A stretch of DNA of 64,000 nt from Ectopseudomonas composti (GTDB lineage: Bacteria; Pseudomonadota; Gammaproteobacteria; Pseudomonadales; Pseudomonadaceae). The notes under the pieces are model-generated. The model did not search any database. It was not told the origin of the DNA and saw only the letters and a program-made list of their open reading frames with translations. The stretch is from NCBI RefSeq assembly GCF_900115475.1, contig NZ_FOWP01000016.1, positions 1-64,000 of the forward strand. The letters run 5' to 3'. The position numbers and the translations under genes were made by a program. The first letter of the stretch is position 1, and each line of letters starts with the position of its first letter. This document shows, piece by piece, positions 51,007 to 59,937 of the stretch.

Positions 51007-51132
51007 TCAGAGTTCGAAACGGTCTCGGCTGTTGCCGGCGTTGTCGTCGCCCGGCAGGTACAGCGGGCCTTTCTGACCGCAGCCGGCCAGCAGGCAAACG
51101 GCGGCGAGGAGCGCGAGGGTCAGTCGCTTCAT
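51007..51132 (-). CDS. lppL: Small lipoprotein LppL
   Basis: 41 aa. Signal peptide MKRLTLALLAAVCLLAGC with lipobox LLAG-C, then GQKGPLYLPGDD, the conserved motif of the YifL/LptM family. LptM-type lipoproteins help the LptD/E lipopolysaccharide translocon fold; that link is from enteric relatives. First gene of the lysA operon, 13 bp upstream of lysA. Confidence 0.92.
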   Translation of the reverse strand: MKRLTLALLAAVCLLAGCGQKGPLYLPGDDNAGNSRDRFEL

Positions 51133-51302
51133 GGGGCAGTCCTTGAAAATAAGCGTGAATTGCGCCGGAGTATACCGACCCCCTGCCACCTTGCCTATGC
51201 GCCAGGCGCCCGCCTGGCGGGGCGCTGGCTCGATTGGCGTGCGCACGCTGGAGGCATTCGTGCTGGCTTGGGTTAGCATGCGGCGAGTAACGAGGAGCCC
51301 CG

Positions 51303-52340
51303 ATGGACAATCCCGCGATTCTGGCCGGCTCGGTCTCTGTGGCCTACCTGCAAGGCTTGATCGAACACCTGCAGCGCCAGGGGATCGCCCCCGAGGCGTT
51401 GCTCGGCCATGCCCAGCTCAGCTCTGAAGCCCTGAACCAGCGCGATCAGCGCATCGCGGCGAGTGCCTACCTGACGCTGCTGGGCGAAGGTGTACGCCTG
51501 ACCGGCGATCAGTGCCTGGGGCTGCATCTGGGGGAGTCGGTGCGGCCGGGTTACTACGGCGTGCTCGGTTACCTGATCATGAGCTGCGCGACCCTGGCCG
51601 ATGCGCTGCACCGCCAGGCACGCTATGCCTCGCTGGTCGGCAATCTGGGGCTGGTCGTGCTCGATGATGAGCCCGCCAGGCCTGACAGCGAAGCACTGGT
51701 CGCCCACAGCTGGCAGCCGTTGCTGGCACAGCAGCAGCGGCAACTGAGTGAGGAAACCCTGGCCGGCTGGGTCAGCTTCGGGCGTTGGATCAGCGGCCTG
51801 GACATCGCGCCGACCGAGGTGCGCTTCCAGCATCCGGCGCCGGCCGACACCTCCGAGCATGCACGCATCTTTCGCTGCCCGGTGCTGTTCGATCAGCCCG
51901 ACAATGCCCTGATCTTTCCCAAACGCCTGCTCGCGGTGCCACTCGGACAGGCCGATGCGCAGGTGCGAGGCATGCTCGATGCGTATGCCGATCGCCTGCT
52001 AGCCGAACTCAACCAGGGCAACAGCGTGCTCGATCGCGCGCGGCTGGAGCTGGCGCGGCAGTTACCAGAGCAGGGGCCGGACCTGGAGGCCATCGCTGCC
52101 GCGCTGGCGCTGAGCCCAAGGACCTTGCAGCGGCGCTTGCGTGAGGGTGGGCTGTCGTTCAGTCAACTGGTCGACGAGACGCGCCAGCAACTGGTGTTGC
52201 ATTACCTGCGCGACCCGGCGCTGGAGCTGGCTGAAATCGCCTTTCTGGTCGGTTTCAGCGAGTCGGGCTCACTGGCGCGCGCATTTCGTCGCTGGACGGG
52301 AACGAGCCCGGGCGAGTACCGTCGCCACCTTTGCGCCTAG
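51303..52340 (+). CDS. AraC-family regulator with Arabinose_bd-type sensor domain
   Basis: 345 aa, GAGGAG upstream. The N-terminal 200 residues match the arabinose-binding-like domain common to OruR/ArgR-type or virulence AraC proteins (YLQGLIEHLQRQGIAPEALL, GYYGVLGYLIMSCATLADAL). The C-terminal AraC HTH is LEAIAAALALSPRTLQRRL and IAFLVGFSESGSLARAFRRW. Divergent from lppL. Ligand and targets are unknown. Confidence 0.9.
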   Translation: MDNPAILAGSVSVAYLQGLIEHLQRQGIAPEALLGHAQLSSEALNQRDQRIAASAYLTLLGEGVRLTGDQCLGLHLGESVRPGYYGVLGYLIMSCATLADALHRQARYASLVGNLGLVVLDDEPARPDSEALVAHSWQPLLAQQQRQLSEETLAGWVSFGRWISGLDIAPTEVRFQHPAPADTSEHARIFRCPVLFDQPDNALIFPKRLLAVPLGQADAQVRGMLDAYADRLLAELNQGNSVLDRARLELARQLPEQGPDLEAIAAALALSPRTLQRRLREGGLSFSQLVDETRQQLVLHYLRDPALELAEIAFLVGFSESGSLARAFRRWTGTSPGEYRRHLCA

Positions 52341-52410
52341 GCCGGCTACCCTGGTCGGGCGTTTTCGCCTAATTTTTCTGCAGTCGCTGCATCTAGTGAG
52401 GATACCCCCG

Positions 52411-52743
52411 ATGAGCCTGAGCGAAGCCCGCTTCCACGACCTGGTCGATGCCACCCAGCAGGCGGTGGAGGACATCTTCGACGACAGCGGTCTGGACGTC
52501 GATCTGGAAAACAGCGCCGGTGTGCTGACGGTGCGTTTCGACAATGGCAGCCAGCTGATCTTCAGCCGCCAGGAGCCGATTCGTCAGCTGTGGCTGGCAG
52601 CACGCTCCGGTGGCTTCCATTTCGACTACGACGAGGCCGATGGCCGCTGGATCTGCGACACCAGCGACGAACAGCTGGGCGAGATGCTGGTGCGCATCAC
52701 CCTCGAGCAGTCGGGCACTGAGCTGGAGTTCGATGAGCTCTGA
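52411..52743 (+). CDS. cyaY: Frataxin-like iron-sulfur protein CyaY
   Basis: 110 aa. Acidic first helix (FHDLVDATQQAVEDIFDD) and beta-sheet (GVLTVRFDNGSQLIFSRQEP, QLWLAARSGGFHFDY) of the frataxin fold. CyaY modulates IscS and iron delivery in Fe-S cluster assembly. Its end overlaps the DUF1289 gene by 11 bp. Confidence 0.94.
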   Translation: MSLSEARFHDLVDATQQAVEDIFDDSGLDVDLENSAGVLTVRFDNGSQLIFSRQEPIRQLWLAARSGGFHFDYDEADGRWICDTSDEQLGEMLVRITLEQSGTELEFDEL

Positions 52744-52930
52744 TCCCGCGCCCAAGCCGCTGGAATCGCCGTGTCGGCGTCAATGCTGCCTCGACGAGCA
52801 TGAGCAATGCCTCGGTTGCGGCCGCACCTTGCAGGAGATCCTCGACTGGGGTGCGGCCGATAATGCGCGGCGCCGCTTGATCTGCCTGGCCGCCGAGCAA
52901 CGTTTGCGCGAACGCAAGCGGGGGCGCTGA
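52733..52930 (+). CDS. DUF1289-family small Cys protein
   Basis: 65 aa. Starts inside the last codons of cyaY in another frame. Carries five cysteines (SPCRRQCCLDEHEQCLGCGRT) and the conserved ILDW motif of DUF1289, with a basic tail. Probably binds metal; function unknown. Overlap with cyaY suggests coupled translation and a possible Fe-S link. Confidence 0.85.
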   Translation: MSSDPAPKPLESPCRRQCCLDEHEQCLGCGRTLQEILDWGAADNARRRLICLAAEQRLRERKRGR

Positions 52931-52986
52931 CCAGGCAGTCTTGTTTATTTGTCAGGCTGTGTTAGGGTCGATGTGACATTCAGCTG

Positions 52987-53017
52987 AACCCCGCCTTCGG
53001 GCGGGGTTTTGCTTTTT
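52987..53017 (+). terminator. Rho-independent terminator after the cyaY unit
   Basis: Stem AACCCCGCC/GGCGGGGTT, tetraloop TTCG, then TTGCTTTTTT. Confidence 0.9.
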
Positions 53018-53048
53018 TATGGTTTACGCAAGGAGTCCGCCCGGCATC

Positions 53049-53456
53049 ATGAACAACACACCTACCATCACCATTACTCGCCTCGATCTGCAGCGTCTGG
53101 AGCGCCTGCTCGACAGCCTGGACGAGTTCGGCCCTGGCGCCGAGGCGCTGCAGGCCGAGCTGGATCGTGCCGACGTGGTGGGGCACGACGAGGTGCCGGC
53201 AGGGGTGGTGACCATGAATTCGCGCGTGCACTGCCGTGAAGAGAGCAGCGGCAAGGACTATCACCTGACCCTGGTCTACCCGCAGGACGCGGGTGGTGAA
53301 GGCAAGGTCAGCATCCTTGCGCCAGTCGGCAGCGCATTGCTCGGCCTGTCCGTCGGTCAGCACATCGATTGGCCGGCGCCGGGTGGCAAGCAGCTCAAGC
53401 TGACCCTGCTGGCTGTCGAGTATCAGCCGGAAGCCGCGGGCGAATACGACCGCTGA
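53049..53456 (+). CDS. rnk: Regulator of nucleoside diphosphate kinase
   Basis: 135 aa from the ATG at 53049. N-terminal helical hairpin (ITRLDLQRLERLLDSLDEFG) and a GreA/GreB-like C-terminal FKBP-type domain (YHLTLVYPQDAGGEGKVSIL, APVGSALLGLSVGQHIDWP) define Rnk, which binds RNA polymerase and was named for its effect on NDP kinase and alginate production. The cyaA-rnk-cyaY neighbourhood is conserved. Confidence 0.92.
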   Translation: MNNTPTITITRLDLQRLERLLDSLDEFGPGAEALQAELDRADVVGHDEVPAGVVTMNSRVHCREESSGKDYHLTLVYPQDAGGEGKVSILAPVGSALLGLSVGQHIDWPAPGGKQLKLTLLAVEYQPEAAGEYDR

Positions 53457-53514
53457 TGCCTTTTCCCAGGCTGGGCTAGAGTGAGGTTTCCGCCAATGGC
53501 AAGGAGGCCTCGCC

Positions 53515-54315
53515 ATGTCCAGTCTGCCGCTGTATTTCCCACCGTCTTACCAGCTGTCGCGCGCCTTGCTTTGTGCCGAACTGCTGATGGCCGCGTACGA
53601 CCAGTACGAGCAATGGCTGGCGCAGCAGCGCCCACGTAAGCCCGAACAGTTCCAGTGGAAACAGCCTGAGTTGGAGGGCTGGCAGCTGTCCGCGCCGATC
53701 TGGAGCGTGCTCAGCGAGTGGCATGTGTTCAATGAGTCCGAGCCCTTCGGTTTCGCCGCTCGTGATCCGCAGGGCGATTGCTACCTGGTTTTTCGCGGCA
53801 CCGAGTCGGTGCAGGACTGGCTCGATGACCTCGATCTGGATCAGCGCGGCTACCCCTGGCAGAGCGCGGCCGGCCTGGTGCATGACGGCTTTCTGAAACT
53901 CTACACCTCGTTGCGTGACCAGGCCCTGCTGGCACTGGACGGCTTGCAGCCGCAGGCGCGGCTCTGGGCCTGTGGTCATAGCCTGGGCAGCACCCTGAGC
54001 ACACTGGCGGTGCCGGATATGCTGCAACGCTGGCCTGCATTGCTGCTACAACATTACAACTTTGCCAGCCCGCGTCTGGCTTCTCCGACGTTCGCCAGTT
54101 ACTACAACGGGCTGGCCGTGCCGACTTACCGGTTGGTCAACGACAGCGATCTGGTGCCCGAGGTGCCGCCGGCGGACAGTGATCGCTGGTTCTATCAGCA
54201 CCTGGGCTTGCCGGTGACCTTCACCGCCAGCTACGGAGGTGTCGCCGCCAACCACAGCATGGGCGACTGCTACCTCTATGCGTTGAACAATCCGGATGCG
54301 CCGATGAAGTGCTAG
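53515..54315 (+). CDS. Class-3 lipase family protein
   Basis: 266 aa, AAGGAGG upstream. Lipase_3 features: CYLVFRGTESVQDWLDDLD, nucleophile elbow ACGHSLGSTLSTL, FASPRLASPTFASYYN, a DSDLVPEVPP acidic residue and a late His in NHSMGDCY. No signal peptide, so it is either cytosolic or released by another route. Likely an esterase or lipase on acylglycerol-like substrates. Confidence 0.88.
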   Translation: MSSLPLYFPPSYQLSRALLCAELLMAAYDQYEQWLAQQRPRKPEQFQWKQPELEGWQLSAPIWSVLSEWHVFNESEPFGFAARDPQGDCYLVFRGTESVQDWLDDLDLDQRGYPWQSAAGLVHDGFLKLYTSLRDQALLALDGLQPQARLWACGHSLGSTLSTLAVPDMLQRWPALLLQHYNFASPRLASPTFASYYNGLAVPTYRLVNDSDLVPEVPPADSDRWFYQHLGLPVTFTASYGGVAANHSMGDCYLYALNNPDAPMKC

Positions 54316-54385
54316 GTCAGCTCGCTGGTCGGGCGGCTGCAACCCTTCATCGGCGATTGCTGGGTTGCCAGACCGGTCATTCGCG

Positions 54386-57244
54386 CTAGACCTGCTGCAA
54401 GGCCGTGTTCAAGGCATCTTCCAGCTCGCTTTTGTAGCGCAGGTAATGCGCGGTCTGCGCCTGTTGACCGGCCAGCACGGCGGACAGGTCGAGGTCGGTG
54501 ATGTAGCAGGGGTAGCGTTCACCGCCGGCGCGCTGGGCGAGGATGTGCTGAGCCACGGCGCGATACAGTTCGCGGCCGTACTCCAATTCAGAGAATTCGC
54601 GGTGGTTACAGTACAGTGTGACGTGGCGCTGACGGCCGTCGCCCGGCTCGACGATGGCTTGCACGTCGTAGAACGGGTGGCTGATCTGCGCCTCGGGCGC
54701 CAGTCGTCGTTCGAGGCGTTGGGCGCGCAGTGGTGCATCTGGTAGCAACTGGTAGTAGAGAATTTCCAGTGCTGGCTCGTTATCCGCGCCGTCGAGCGGC
54801 AGCATGGCGTTACGCCGATACAGCAACGACTGCAGGAAGCGCTGGATCGGTGTGAGCAGGCTCTGTTCGTCGCGAAACGGCAGGCGTCGGCGCCAGAGCG
54901 CATTGCGTTCATCGAGCAGGGTCAGTTCCGCTTCGCCACTGGCTTCGTGCAGACGGTAGAACAGCTGGATGCATTGCGGCCGGCCCATGGGCAGGATCAG
55001 TGCCAGGTCGTCGCCATCGAGAGCGTGACGATCCAGATGCAGCGGGCTGTAGAGCGCCTGCTCGGCGCCAAGGTGCTCCAGCAGCGCCGGCAGGTCACCC
55101 AGCGCCGCGTGGCTGACCTGGCCAGGTGTCAGCTGCAGCACGTGGTAATGCTGGCGCACCTGTACCAGATAGCGTGACTGGCGCCCTTCGGCGTAGGTAG
55201 TGAACAGGTCGCGCAGCAGCTCGTCGACGCGCTCGGCAATCGGTTGTGCCCGGTTACGGCAGAAGCAGCGCACCTGCACCTTGGGCTGCGGGCCACCGAC
55301 CGGCAGGCTGTTGAGCAGATCGCTCAGGCAATCGAGCAGTGCGTCCTGGCCGTCATAACGGCTGACCTGCAGTTCGTTCCAGCTGTTGAGCACGACCTGA
55401 TCGAGGGTCAGCACCAGGTTTTCACGTACGCCGGAATACCCTAAGGCATCGGTGCGTCCGGTGGTCATGTGCACGTTCATCTGGCTGTGCTGCTTGAGCG
55501 GGTCGACCCCGACATTGACCAGTAACAGCACCTGGCTGGGGACGCTGGCGCGCAGCAAGGCGGCTTCTTCGACACTGGGTTGTGGCAAGGGGAAGCTTTG
55601 CTGCAGGCTGCCGATCAGGTTCGACAGTTCGAAATCGGTGAGATCGCTGCTGCCCGGATGCAGCGACAGGCGTGTGCTGCTGTCGATCACCCCATTGCGA
55701 TGGCACCAGGCGAGCAGTTCGATCAATTCGCGCGCGCGCTTGAGCGGGGCGAAGTCGCTCCATTCCTGCGCGCCCAGGCTACCGTTGAACAGCGCCCACT
55801 GGTAATCGTTGGGCGCCTCGGGGCTCGGGTGCTGCACCAGAGTCAGGGTGTCTTCGGCCAAGTCTGGAGCGATGCCGGGGTTGATGAACTCCACCTTGCC
55901 CGCCTTGCGTTCGAAGGCGGCGTACAGGCGCCGACCCAGCACATTGAGATCGCGGGTGTTCAGCGAACTGCCGGCCTCGGCGCTGCGGGCGAATTGTGAA
56001 AGAAAGCGGTAACTGTAGGTCAGCTCGTTGACCAGCACGCGGCGCTCGGCAGCGACCTGACGTACCTTCCACTGGCTGCGACTGTCGAGCACGTTGAGCT
56101 GGCGGGCCTGCCAACCCCATTCCGCGGTCAGACGCTCCAGCAGCAGACGCTGCCAGCTCTTGCTGCGACCGCGCGTCGGCGGGCGGCTGATCTTCTTGTT
56201 GACCTTGAGGTACAGGCAGCGGCGGATCAGTTCGAGCCGTTCGTGATCGCCGCGTGTGCTCAGGTACTCTTCCAATCGGCGGTAGACGACGATGTAGGGG
56301 TCGAGCTCGTCCAGGTCCAGACGACCCTCGAACACCGCCTGCTTGAAACGCAGCGCCAGGCACTCGACCTTGGGGTGCTCGCTGGCGTAGACCTCGGTGA
56401 GCAGCAGCTTGAGCGCGGATTTGTAGGGCGACTCGATGCCCTTGTACAGCTGCCACATGCCGGCGCCGATGAACTCTTCCGGCGGAATGCGCGCCAGGTT
56501 GCCGAGATCGAGGACGTCCTCGGCGCGCACGAAACGCTTGCTCAGCAGGGTGCGGCAGTAGTCGTGGTAACGCGCCTCCTCGTAAACCGGTACCAGCCAC
56601 CAGATCGGTGTGCGTCCGCCAAGCCAGATCGCGGTGCGGTAAAACTCGTCGAGCAACAAATAGTGTTGGGTGGTGCCGCAGTCGTCCGAGGTCAGCTGAG
56701 CCTCGCGTGCGCCCTGGGTGAAGCGCTGCGGATCGACCAGAAAGACGTGCACCTCGGCGCCCTGGGTGGCGGCCCAGCTCTCCAGTTGGTCGCACTTCTT
56801 GCGCAGGTCCTGCAGTTCCTGCGCGGTGAGGTTGGGCGAGTGGCACAGCCACAGGTCCATATCGCTCTGCTCGGCCTGTGCCACGGTGCCCAGGCTGCCC
56901 ATCAGGAACAGACCATGCAGGGGCGCTGCGCCCTGGCCACGACGTGGCTTGTAGACGAACGAGCGGGTCAGGCGCTGGACTTCGGCCAGGCTGGCATCAT
57001 CTGGCTCGAACCCGCTGAGGCCAGCCGGCGTGCTGGCCGAGACGTAGCCGGGCAACAGCGGATGGTTGACGTGCAGTAGCAGCGGCAGTAGCTTGAGGAC
57101 CAACTGCTGGCGCGTGGACAGCGCCTCCATGGCCCGCTGCAGGCGACCCTGATTGATCTGCAGAAAACGTGCGCGCAGTTGTGCCAGCACCTTGCGGTCG
57201 ATGCCGTCATCGATATCGGGGCGTATTTCCTGCGTGCGCGTCAT
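54386..57244 (-). CDS. cyaA: Class-I adenylate cyclase
   Basis: 952 aa from the ATG at 57244. Produces cAMP for Vfr/CRP signalling. The nucleotidyltransferase core is FLMGSLGTVAQAEQSDMDLW with the two Asp metal ligands, in a class-I N-terminal catalytic domain; the C-terminal half is the regulatory region that responds to sugar phosphotransfer proteins in enterics. Position next to rnk and the lipase matches other Pseudomonas. Confidence 0.94.
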   Translation of the reverse strand: MTRTQEIRPDIDDGIDRKVLAQLRARFLQINQGRLQRAMEALSTRQQLVLKLLPLLLHVNHPLLPGYVSASTPAGLSGFEPDDASLAEVQRLTRSFVYKPRRGQGAAPLHGLFLMGSLGTVAQAEQSDMDLWLCHSPNLTAQELQDLRKKCDQLESWAATQGAEVHVFLVDPQRFTQGAREAQLTSDDCGTTQHYLLLDEFYRTAIWLGGRTPIWWLVPVYEEARYHDYCRTLLSKRFVRAEDVLDLGNLARIPPEEFIGAGMWQLYKGIESPYKSALKLLLTEVYASEHPKVECLALRFKQAVFEGRLDLDELDPYIVVYRRLEEYLSTRGDHERLELIRRCLYLKVNKKISRPPTRGRSKSWQRLLLERLTAEWGWQARQLNVLDSRSQWKVRQVAAERRVLVNELTYSYRFLSQFARSAEAGSSLNTRDLNVLGRRLYAAFERKAGKVEFINPGIAPDLAEDTLTLVQHPSPEAPNDYQWALFNGSLGAQEWSDFAPLKRARELIELLAWCHRNGVIDSSTRLSLHPGSSDLTDFELSNLIGSLQQSFPLPQPSVEEAALLRASVPSQVLLLVNVGVDPLKQHSQMNVHMTTGRTDALGYSGVRENLVLTLDQVVLNSWNELQVSRYDGQDALLDCLSDLLNSLPVGGPQPKVQVRCFCRNRAQPIAERVDELLRDLFTTYAEGRQSRYLVQVRQHYHVLQLTPGQVSHAALGDLPALLEHLGAEQALYSPLHLDRHALDGDDLALILPMGRPQCIQLFYRLHEASGEAELTLLDERNALWRRRLPFRDEQSLLTPIQRFLQSLLYRRNAMLPLDGADNEPALEILYYQLLPDAPLRAQRLERRLAPEAQISHPFYDVQAIVEPGDGRQRHVTLYCNHREFSELEYGRELYRAVAQHILAQRAGGERYPCYITDLDLSAVLAGQQAQTAHYLRYKSELEDALNTALQQV

Positions 57245-57417
57245 GCTCGAACTCAACTGCGGATGCTGCAAGCCTATCAGCGGCGTGCTCGCCAGTGCAG
57301 TGCCTTGACGCTTTATCGCCCGTTACGCCGCTCTCTGAAGAGCGGCTAGCTAATGCCGATCAGAATTCGCGGCGTAGCACCGGTGACTGAGCGGCATTAG
57401 TCGGTGGGCGATTGAGG

Positions 57418-57672
57418 TTAAACGGGGGTGGTCTGGCGAGTCGAAAGAATGGTTAGCAGCGCTTGTGCGTGCTCGGCAGCATCGATGCCCAGGCTGGTCA
57501 GGTAACCGCCATCGGCCTGGCTCACCAGGCCTTTTTCGTGGAGGCGAGTAATGGCGCCTTGTGCCTTGAATGAGGCGTTGTTGTGCACTTTCAGCCCTTC
57601 CTGATGATTGTCCAGGTTGTACAGGGCGAGGATTTCCAGCTCGTCGATCAGGTCAGCGGTGAATGACTTCAT
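57418..57672 (-). CDS. TIGR02647-family small DNA-binding-like protein
   Basis: 84 aa. FTADLIDELEILALYNLDNHQ and the winged-helix-like stretch INRLHEKGLVS-type (here ITRLHEKGLVSQADGGYLT, LGIDAAEHAQALLTIL) define the TIGR02647 family found in gammaproteobacteria. Function unknown; may bind DNA. Start overlaps the end of the solute-binding gene by 4 bp. Confidence 0.82.
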   Translation of the reverse strand: MKSFTADLIDELEILALYNLDNHQEGLKVHNNASFKAQGAITRLHEKGLVSQADGGYLTSLGIDAAEHAQALLTILSTRQTTPV

Positions 57673-58487
57673 GGTGACTCCGTCTTGTTGTTATGGCGCT
57701 CTTGCAGTGTAGAGCCATGCGCGGTGCTCTGCCCATCAATGAGTTGCCAGTTGGCGAGAATTCGCTGGTAGGTGCCATCCTGCCGGATTTGCCGCATGCC
57801 CGCATCGAAGTCGTGCAGCAAGGCCTCGGCCTGTGGATGATGGCGAGAAAAGGTCAGGTAGAGCTGCGGGTGATGCACCCTGGCCAGGGCCTTGAACTGG
57901 CCGACCAGCTCGGGATTGTCGCGCAGCAGCGCCTCGGTGGTGCCGCGAAAGGCGATCACGTAGTCCACCCGATCACGCTGCAGCATGAGAAAACCGTTGA
58001 TATCGCGTCGCACCGCAATGCGCTGGATATCCGCATAGTTGTCGAAGTATTCGCCGTAGGTGTAGCCGATGGTGACGGCCACGCGTTTGCCGTCAATGGC
58101 GTCCAGGTCATCGAGTGCCTCGGCGTCGGCGCGGCCCCAGAGCAGGATATCGTCGCTGAACAGCACCTCCTGCGGCAGCAGAAACTCTGCGCGGATGTTC
58201 GCGTCGGGTGTGGTGTTGAAGCAGCCCGCGAGGCTGCCCGAACGCGCCAGCTCCATACAGCGCGAATAGGGGTAGGGCGCCAACTCTACGGATGCATTAC
58301 TGGCGGCGAAGGCGGCGCGGACAATGTCGGCCGACATGCCCTCGATGCGCTCATTGCGCCAGGCCGTGTAGGGGTACCAGTCGTCCTCGGCACCAATACG
58401 CGGCGTTTCCGCTCGCACGATGCTGGCTCCGCTCAAGCAGAGGGCGCAGACCAGCAGAGCGATGAATCTAGGCAGCGTACAGGCCAT
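57669..58487 (-). CDS. Family-3 periplasmic solute-binding protein
   Basis: 272 aa from the ATG at 58487. Signal peptide (MACTLPRFIALLVCALCLSG). The SBP_bac_3 fold shows in WYPYTAWRNERIEGMSADIV, AGCFNTTPDANIRAEFLL and a YGEYFDNY hinge region. No ABC transporter genes are adjacent, so it may serve a distant transporter or act as a stand-alone sensor. Overlaps the TIGR02647 gene. Confidence 0.87.
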   Translation of the reverse strand: MACTLPRFIALLVCALCLSGASIVRAETPRIGAEDDWYPYTAWRNERIEGMSADIVRAAFAASNASVELAPYPYSRCMELARSGSLAGCFNTTPDANIRAEFLLPQEVLFSDDILLWGRADAEALDDLDAIDGKRVAVTIGYTYGEYFDNYADIQRIAVRRDINGFLMLQRDRVDYVIAFRGTTEALLRDNPELVGQFKALARVHHPQLYLTFSRHHPQAEALLHDFDAGMRQIRQDGTYQRILANWQLIDGQSTAHGSTLQERHNNKTESP

Positions 58488-58573
58488 CGAAGGTGGCACC
58501 TTCTCGGTCGGGATTGGTTGTGACAGTAGCAATCTGCCTGCCAGTCCGGCCAGTGGCCTGGGTCAATCCTTGC

Positions 58574-58849
58574 TCAGTTTTCCTCCGACAGCTCCGGCAG
58601 GGCGCGCAGGGCTTGCTCGTACCAGGCACCGTCGAAGGGGCGGTCGTCACGCAGCATGGCATCGACCTCGTGGGCCAGCACCAGCGCCATCAGCTCGAGA
58701 ATTTCCTCGCGCTCGTAACCCACCAATGTCAGCTTGTTGTACACCGCCTTGGCGGCGGCGGGCTCGCCACTTTCCAGCTGATTCTCGATGGCCTGGATCA
58801 GGGTGGCTTCGGCGAAATCTTCGTCTTCTTGCTCGTTGTTTTGGCTCAT
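58574..58849 (-). CDS. Conserved hypothetical acidic protein
   Basis: 91 aa from the ATG at 58849. Acidic and helical (EDEDFAEATLIQAIENQLES, LTLVGYEREEILELMALVLA), with no membrane segment. No domain recognised. It is 10 bp after the acetyltransferase gene in the same direction, so they are cotranscribed. Confidence 0.75.
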   Translation of the reverse strand: MSQNNEQEDEDFAEATLIQAIENQLESGEPAAAKAVYNKLTLVGYEREEILELMALVLAHEVDAMLRDDRPFDGAWYEQALRALPELSEEN

Positions 58850-58859
58850 GTTCGCTTTC

Positions 58860-59345
58860 TCATTGATTGCTGGCAGCAAAATCCAGCAGTGCCTGACCGG
58901 CCAGGCGATAGGTGGTCCACTCGCTCTGCGGACGGGCACCGAAGGATTCGTAGAAGTCGATGGCCGGCGTGTTCCAGTCAAGCACTGACCACTCGAAACG
59001 ACCACAGTCGCGGGCTACGGCCAGTTGCGCCAAATGACGCAGCAGCGCCTTACCGGCCCCCAAGCCCCGGGCTTCGGGGCTGACGTAGAGGTCTTCCAGA
59101 TAAAGACCGTGCTTGCCCAGCCAGGTGGAATAGTTGAAGAAGTACACCGCGTAGCCGATGGGTTGGCCATCGTTCTCGCAGATCAGGCCATGGGCGGTAC
59201 TGTCTTCGGCGAACAGACTGTCGCGGATGCCGGCCGCGTCGGTTTTCACCTCATGTTCGGCCTTCTCGTAGATGGCCAGGTCGGTGATGAAGCGCAGGAT
59301 CAGCTCGGCGTCTTCAGGGGTGGCGGGGCGGATGTGCAGGGGCAT
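58860..59345 (-). CDS. GNAT-family N-acetyltransferase, SSAT-like
   Basis: 161 aa. IRPATPEDAELILRFITDLA, YFFNYSTWLGKHGLYLEDLY and VSPEARGLGAGKALLRHLAQ (acetyl-CoA loop) with FEWSVLDWNTPAIDFYES are the spermidine/spermine-acetyltransferase-type pattern. It may acetylate diamines or polyamines, which would fit the polyamine genes elsewhere in the window; amino-acid or thialysine acetylation is an alternative. Confidence 0.88.
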   Translation of the reverse strand: MPLHIRPATPEDAELILRFITDLAIYEKAEHEVKTDAAGIRDSLFAEDSTAHGLICENDGQPIGYAVYFFNYSTWLGKHGLYLEDLYVSPEARGLGAGKALLRHLAQLAVARDCGRFEWSVLDWNTPAIDFYESFGARPQSEWTTYRLAGQALLDFAASNQ

Positions 59346-59412
59346 GAGTCTCTCCGGGCGCTGCAATAAGGTGCCGGGGCAGGTGCTTACAGCGCGTTTT
59401 CGTTCAGGTGCA

Positions 59413-59874
59413 TCAAAGACGCAGGCCTAGATTGACCATCAGCGCGGCATTGCCCAGCAATACCAGCTCGGCCGCCATCCCGTGGCCCTGCACGCCTAGC
59501 GAAGGAATGATCGCTGGCGCTACTCTGAGGTGATTGAGGGGGATCTTGTCGCGGTATTCGCCACGGTAGCCGTGCAGCAGGCCACTCGTCAGCTTGGCGT
59601 AGAACGGATGGTTGTCACTCTCGAAGCGCCGCCCCACATAAGCATATTGCGAGCTCTGGTCGAAAGAGTTGCGAAAGACCGCGCCGCCCCAGAGATTGCC
59701 GGATGCATAACCACGCTCCAGGCCGATCAGGCGTTGGTGGTTATTGTGGTCGGGCTCGGGGTTGTAGTGGCGGGTGTAGACGCTCGTCTGCACTTGCCAG
59801 TAGTCGTGTTCAGTCGCGACTGCTGATGTTGCCAGCAGGCTCAGTAGCAGGGTCGTAGGGAGTGTGTAACGCAT
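59413..59874 (-). CDS. Exported protein, possible small outer-membrane beta-barrel (PagP-like?)
   Basis: 153 aa. Signal peptide MRYTLPTTLLLSLLATSAVA. The mature 130 residues alternate polar and aromatic residues (WQVQTSVYTRHYN, LWGGAVFRNSFDQSSQYAYV, KLTSGLLHGYRGEY, LVLLGNAALMVNLGLRL), consistent with an eight-stranded barrel such as PagP lipid A palmitoyltransferases of Pseudomonas. That identity is a resemblance, not shown. Alone between the GNAT gene and argH. Confidence 0.65.
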   Translation of the reverse strand: MRYTLPTTLLLSLLATSAVATEHDYWQVQTSVYTRHYNPEPDHNNHQRLIGLERGYASGNLWGGAVFRNSFDQSSQYAYVGRRFESDNHPFYAKLTSGLLHGYRGEYRDKIPLNHLRVAPAIIPSLGVQGHGMAAELVLLGNAALMVNLGLRL

Positions 59875-59937
59875 GGCGACCTCCTGTTCGAATGGCCTGC
59901 CTTGGCAGGGGCGGCGTGCCGCCGCCCCTTTGCGACC

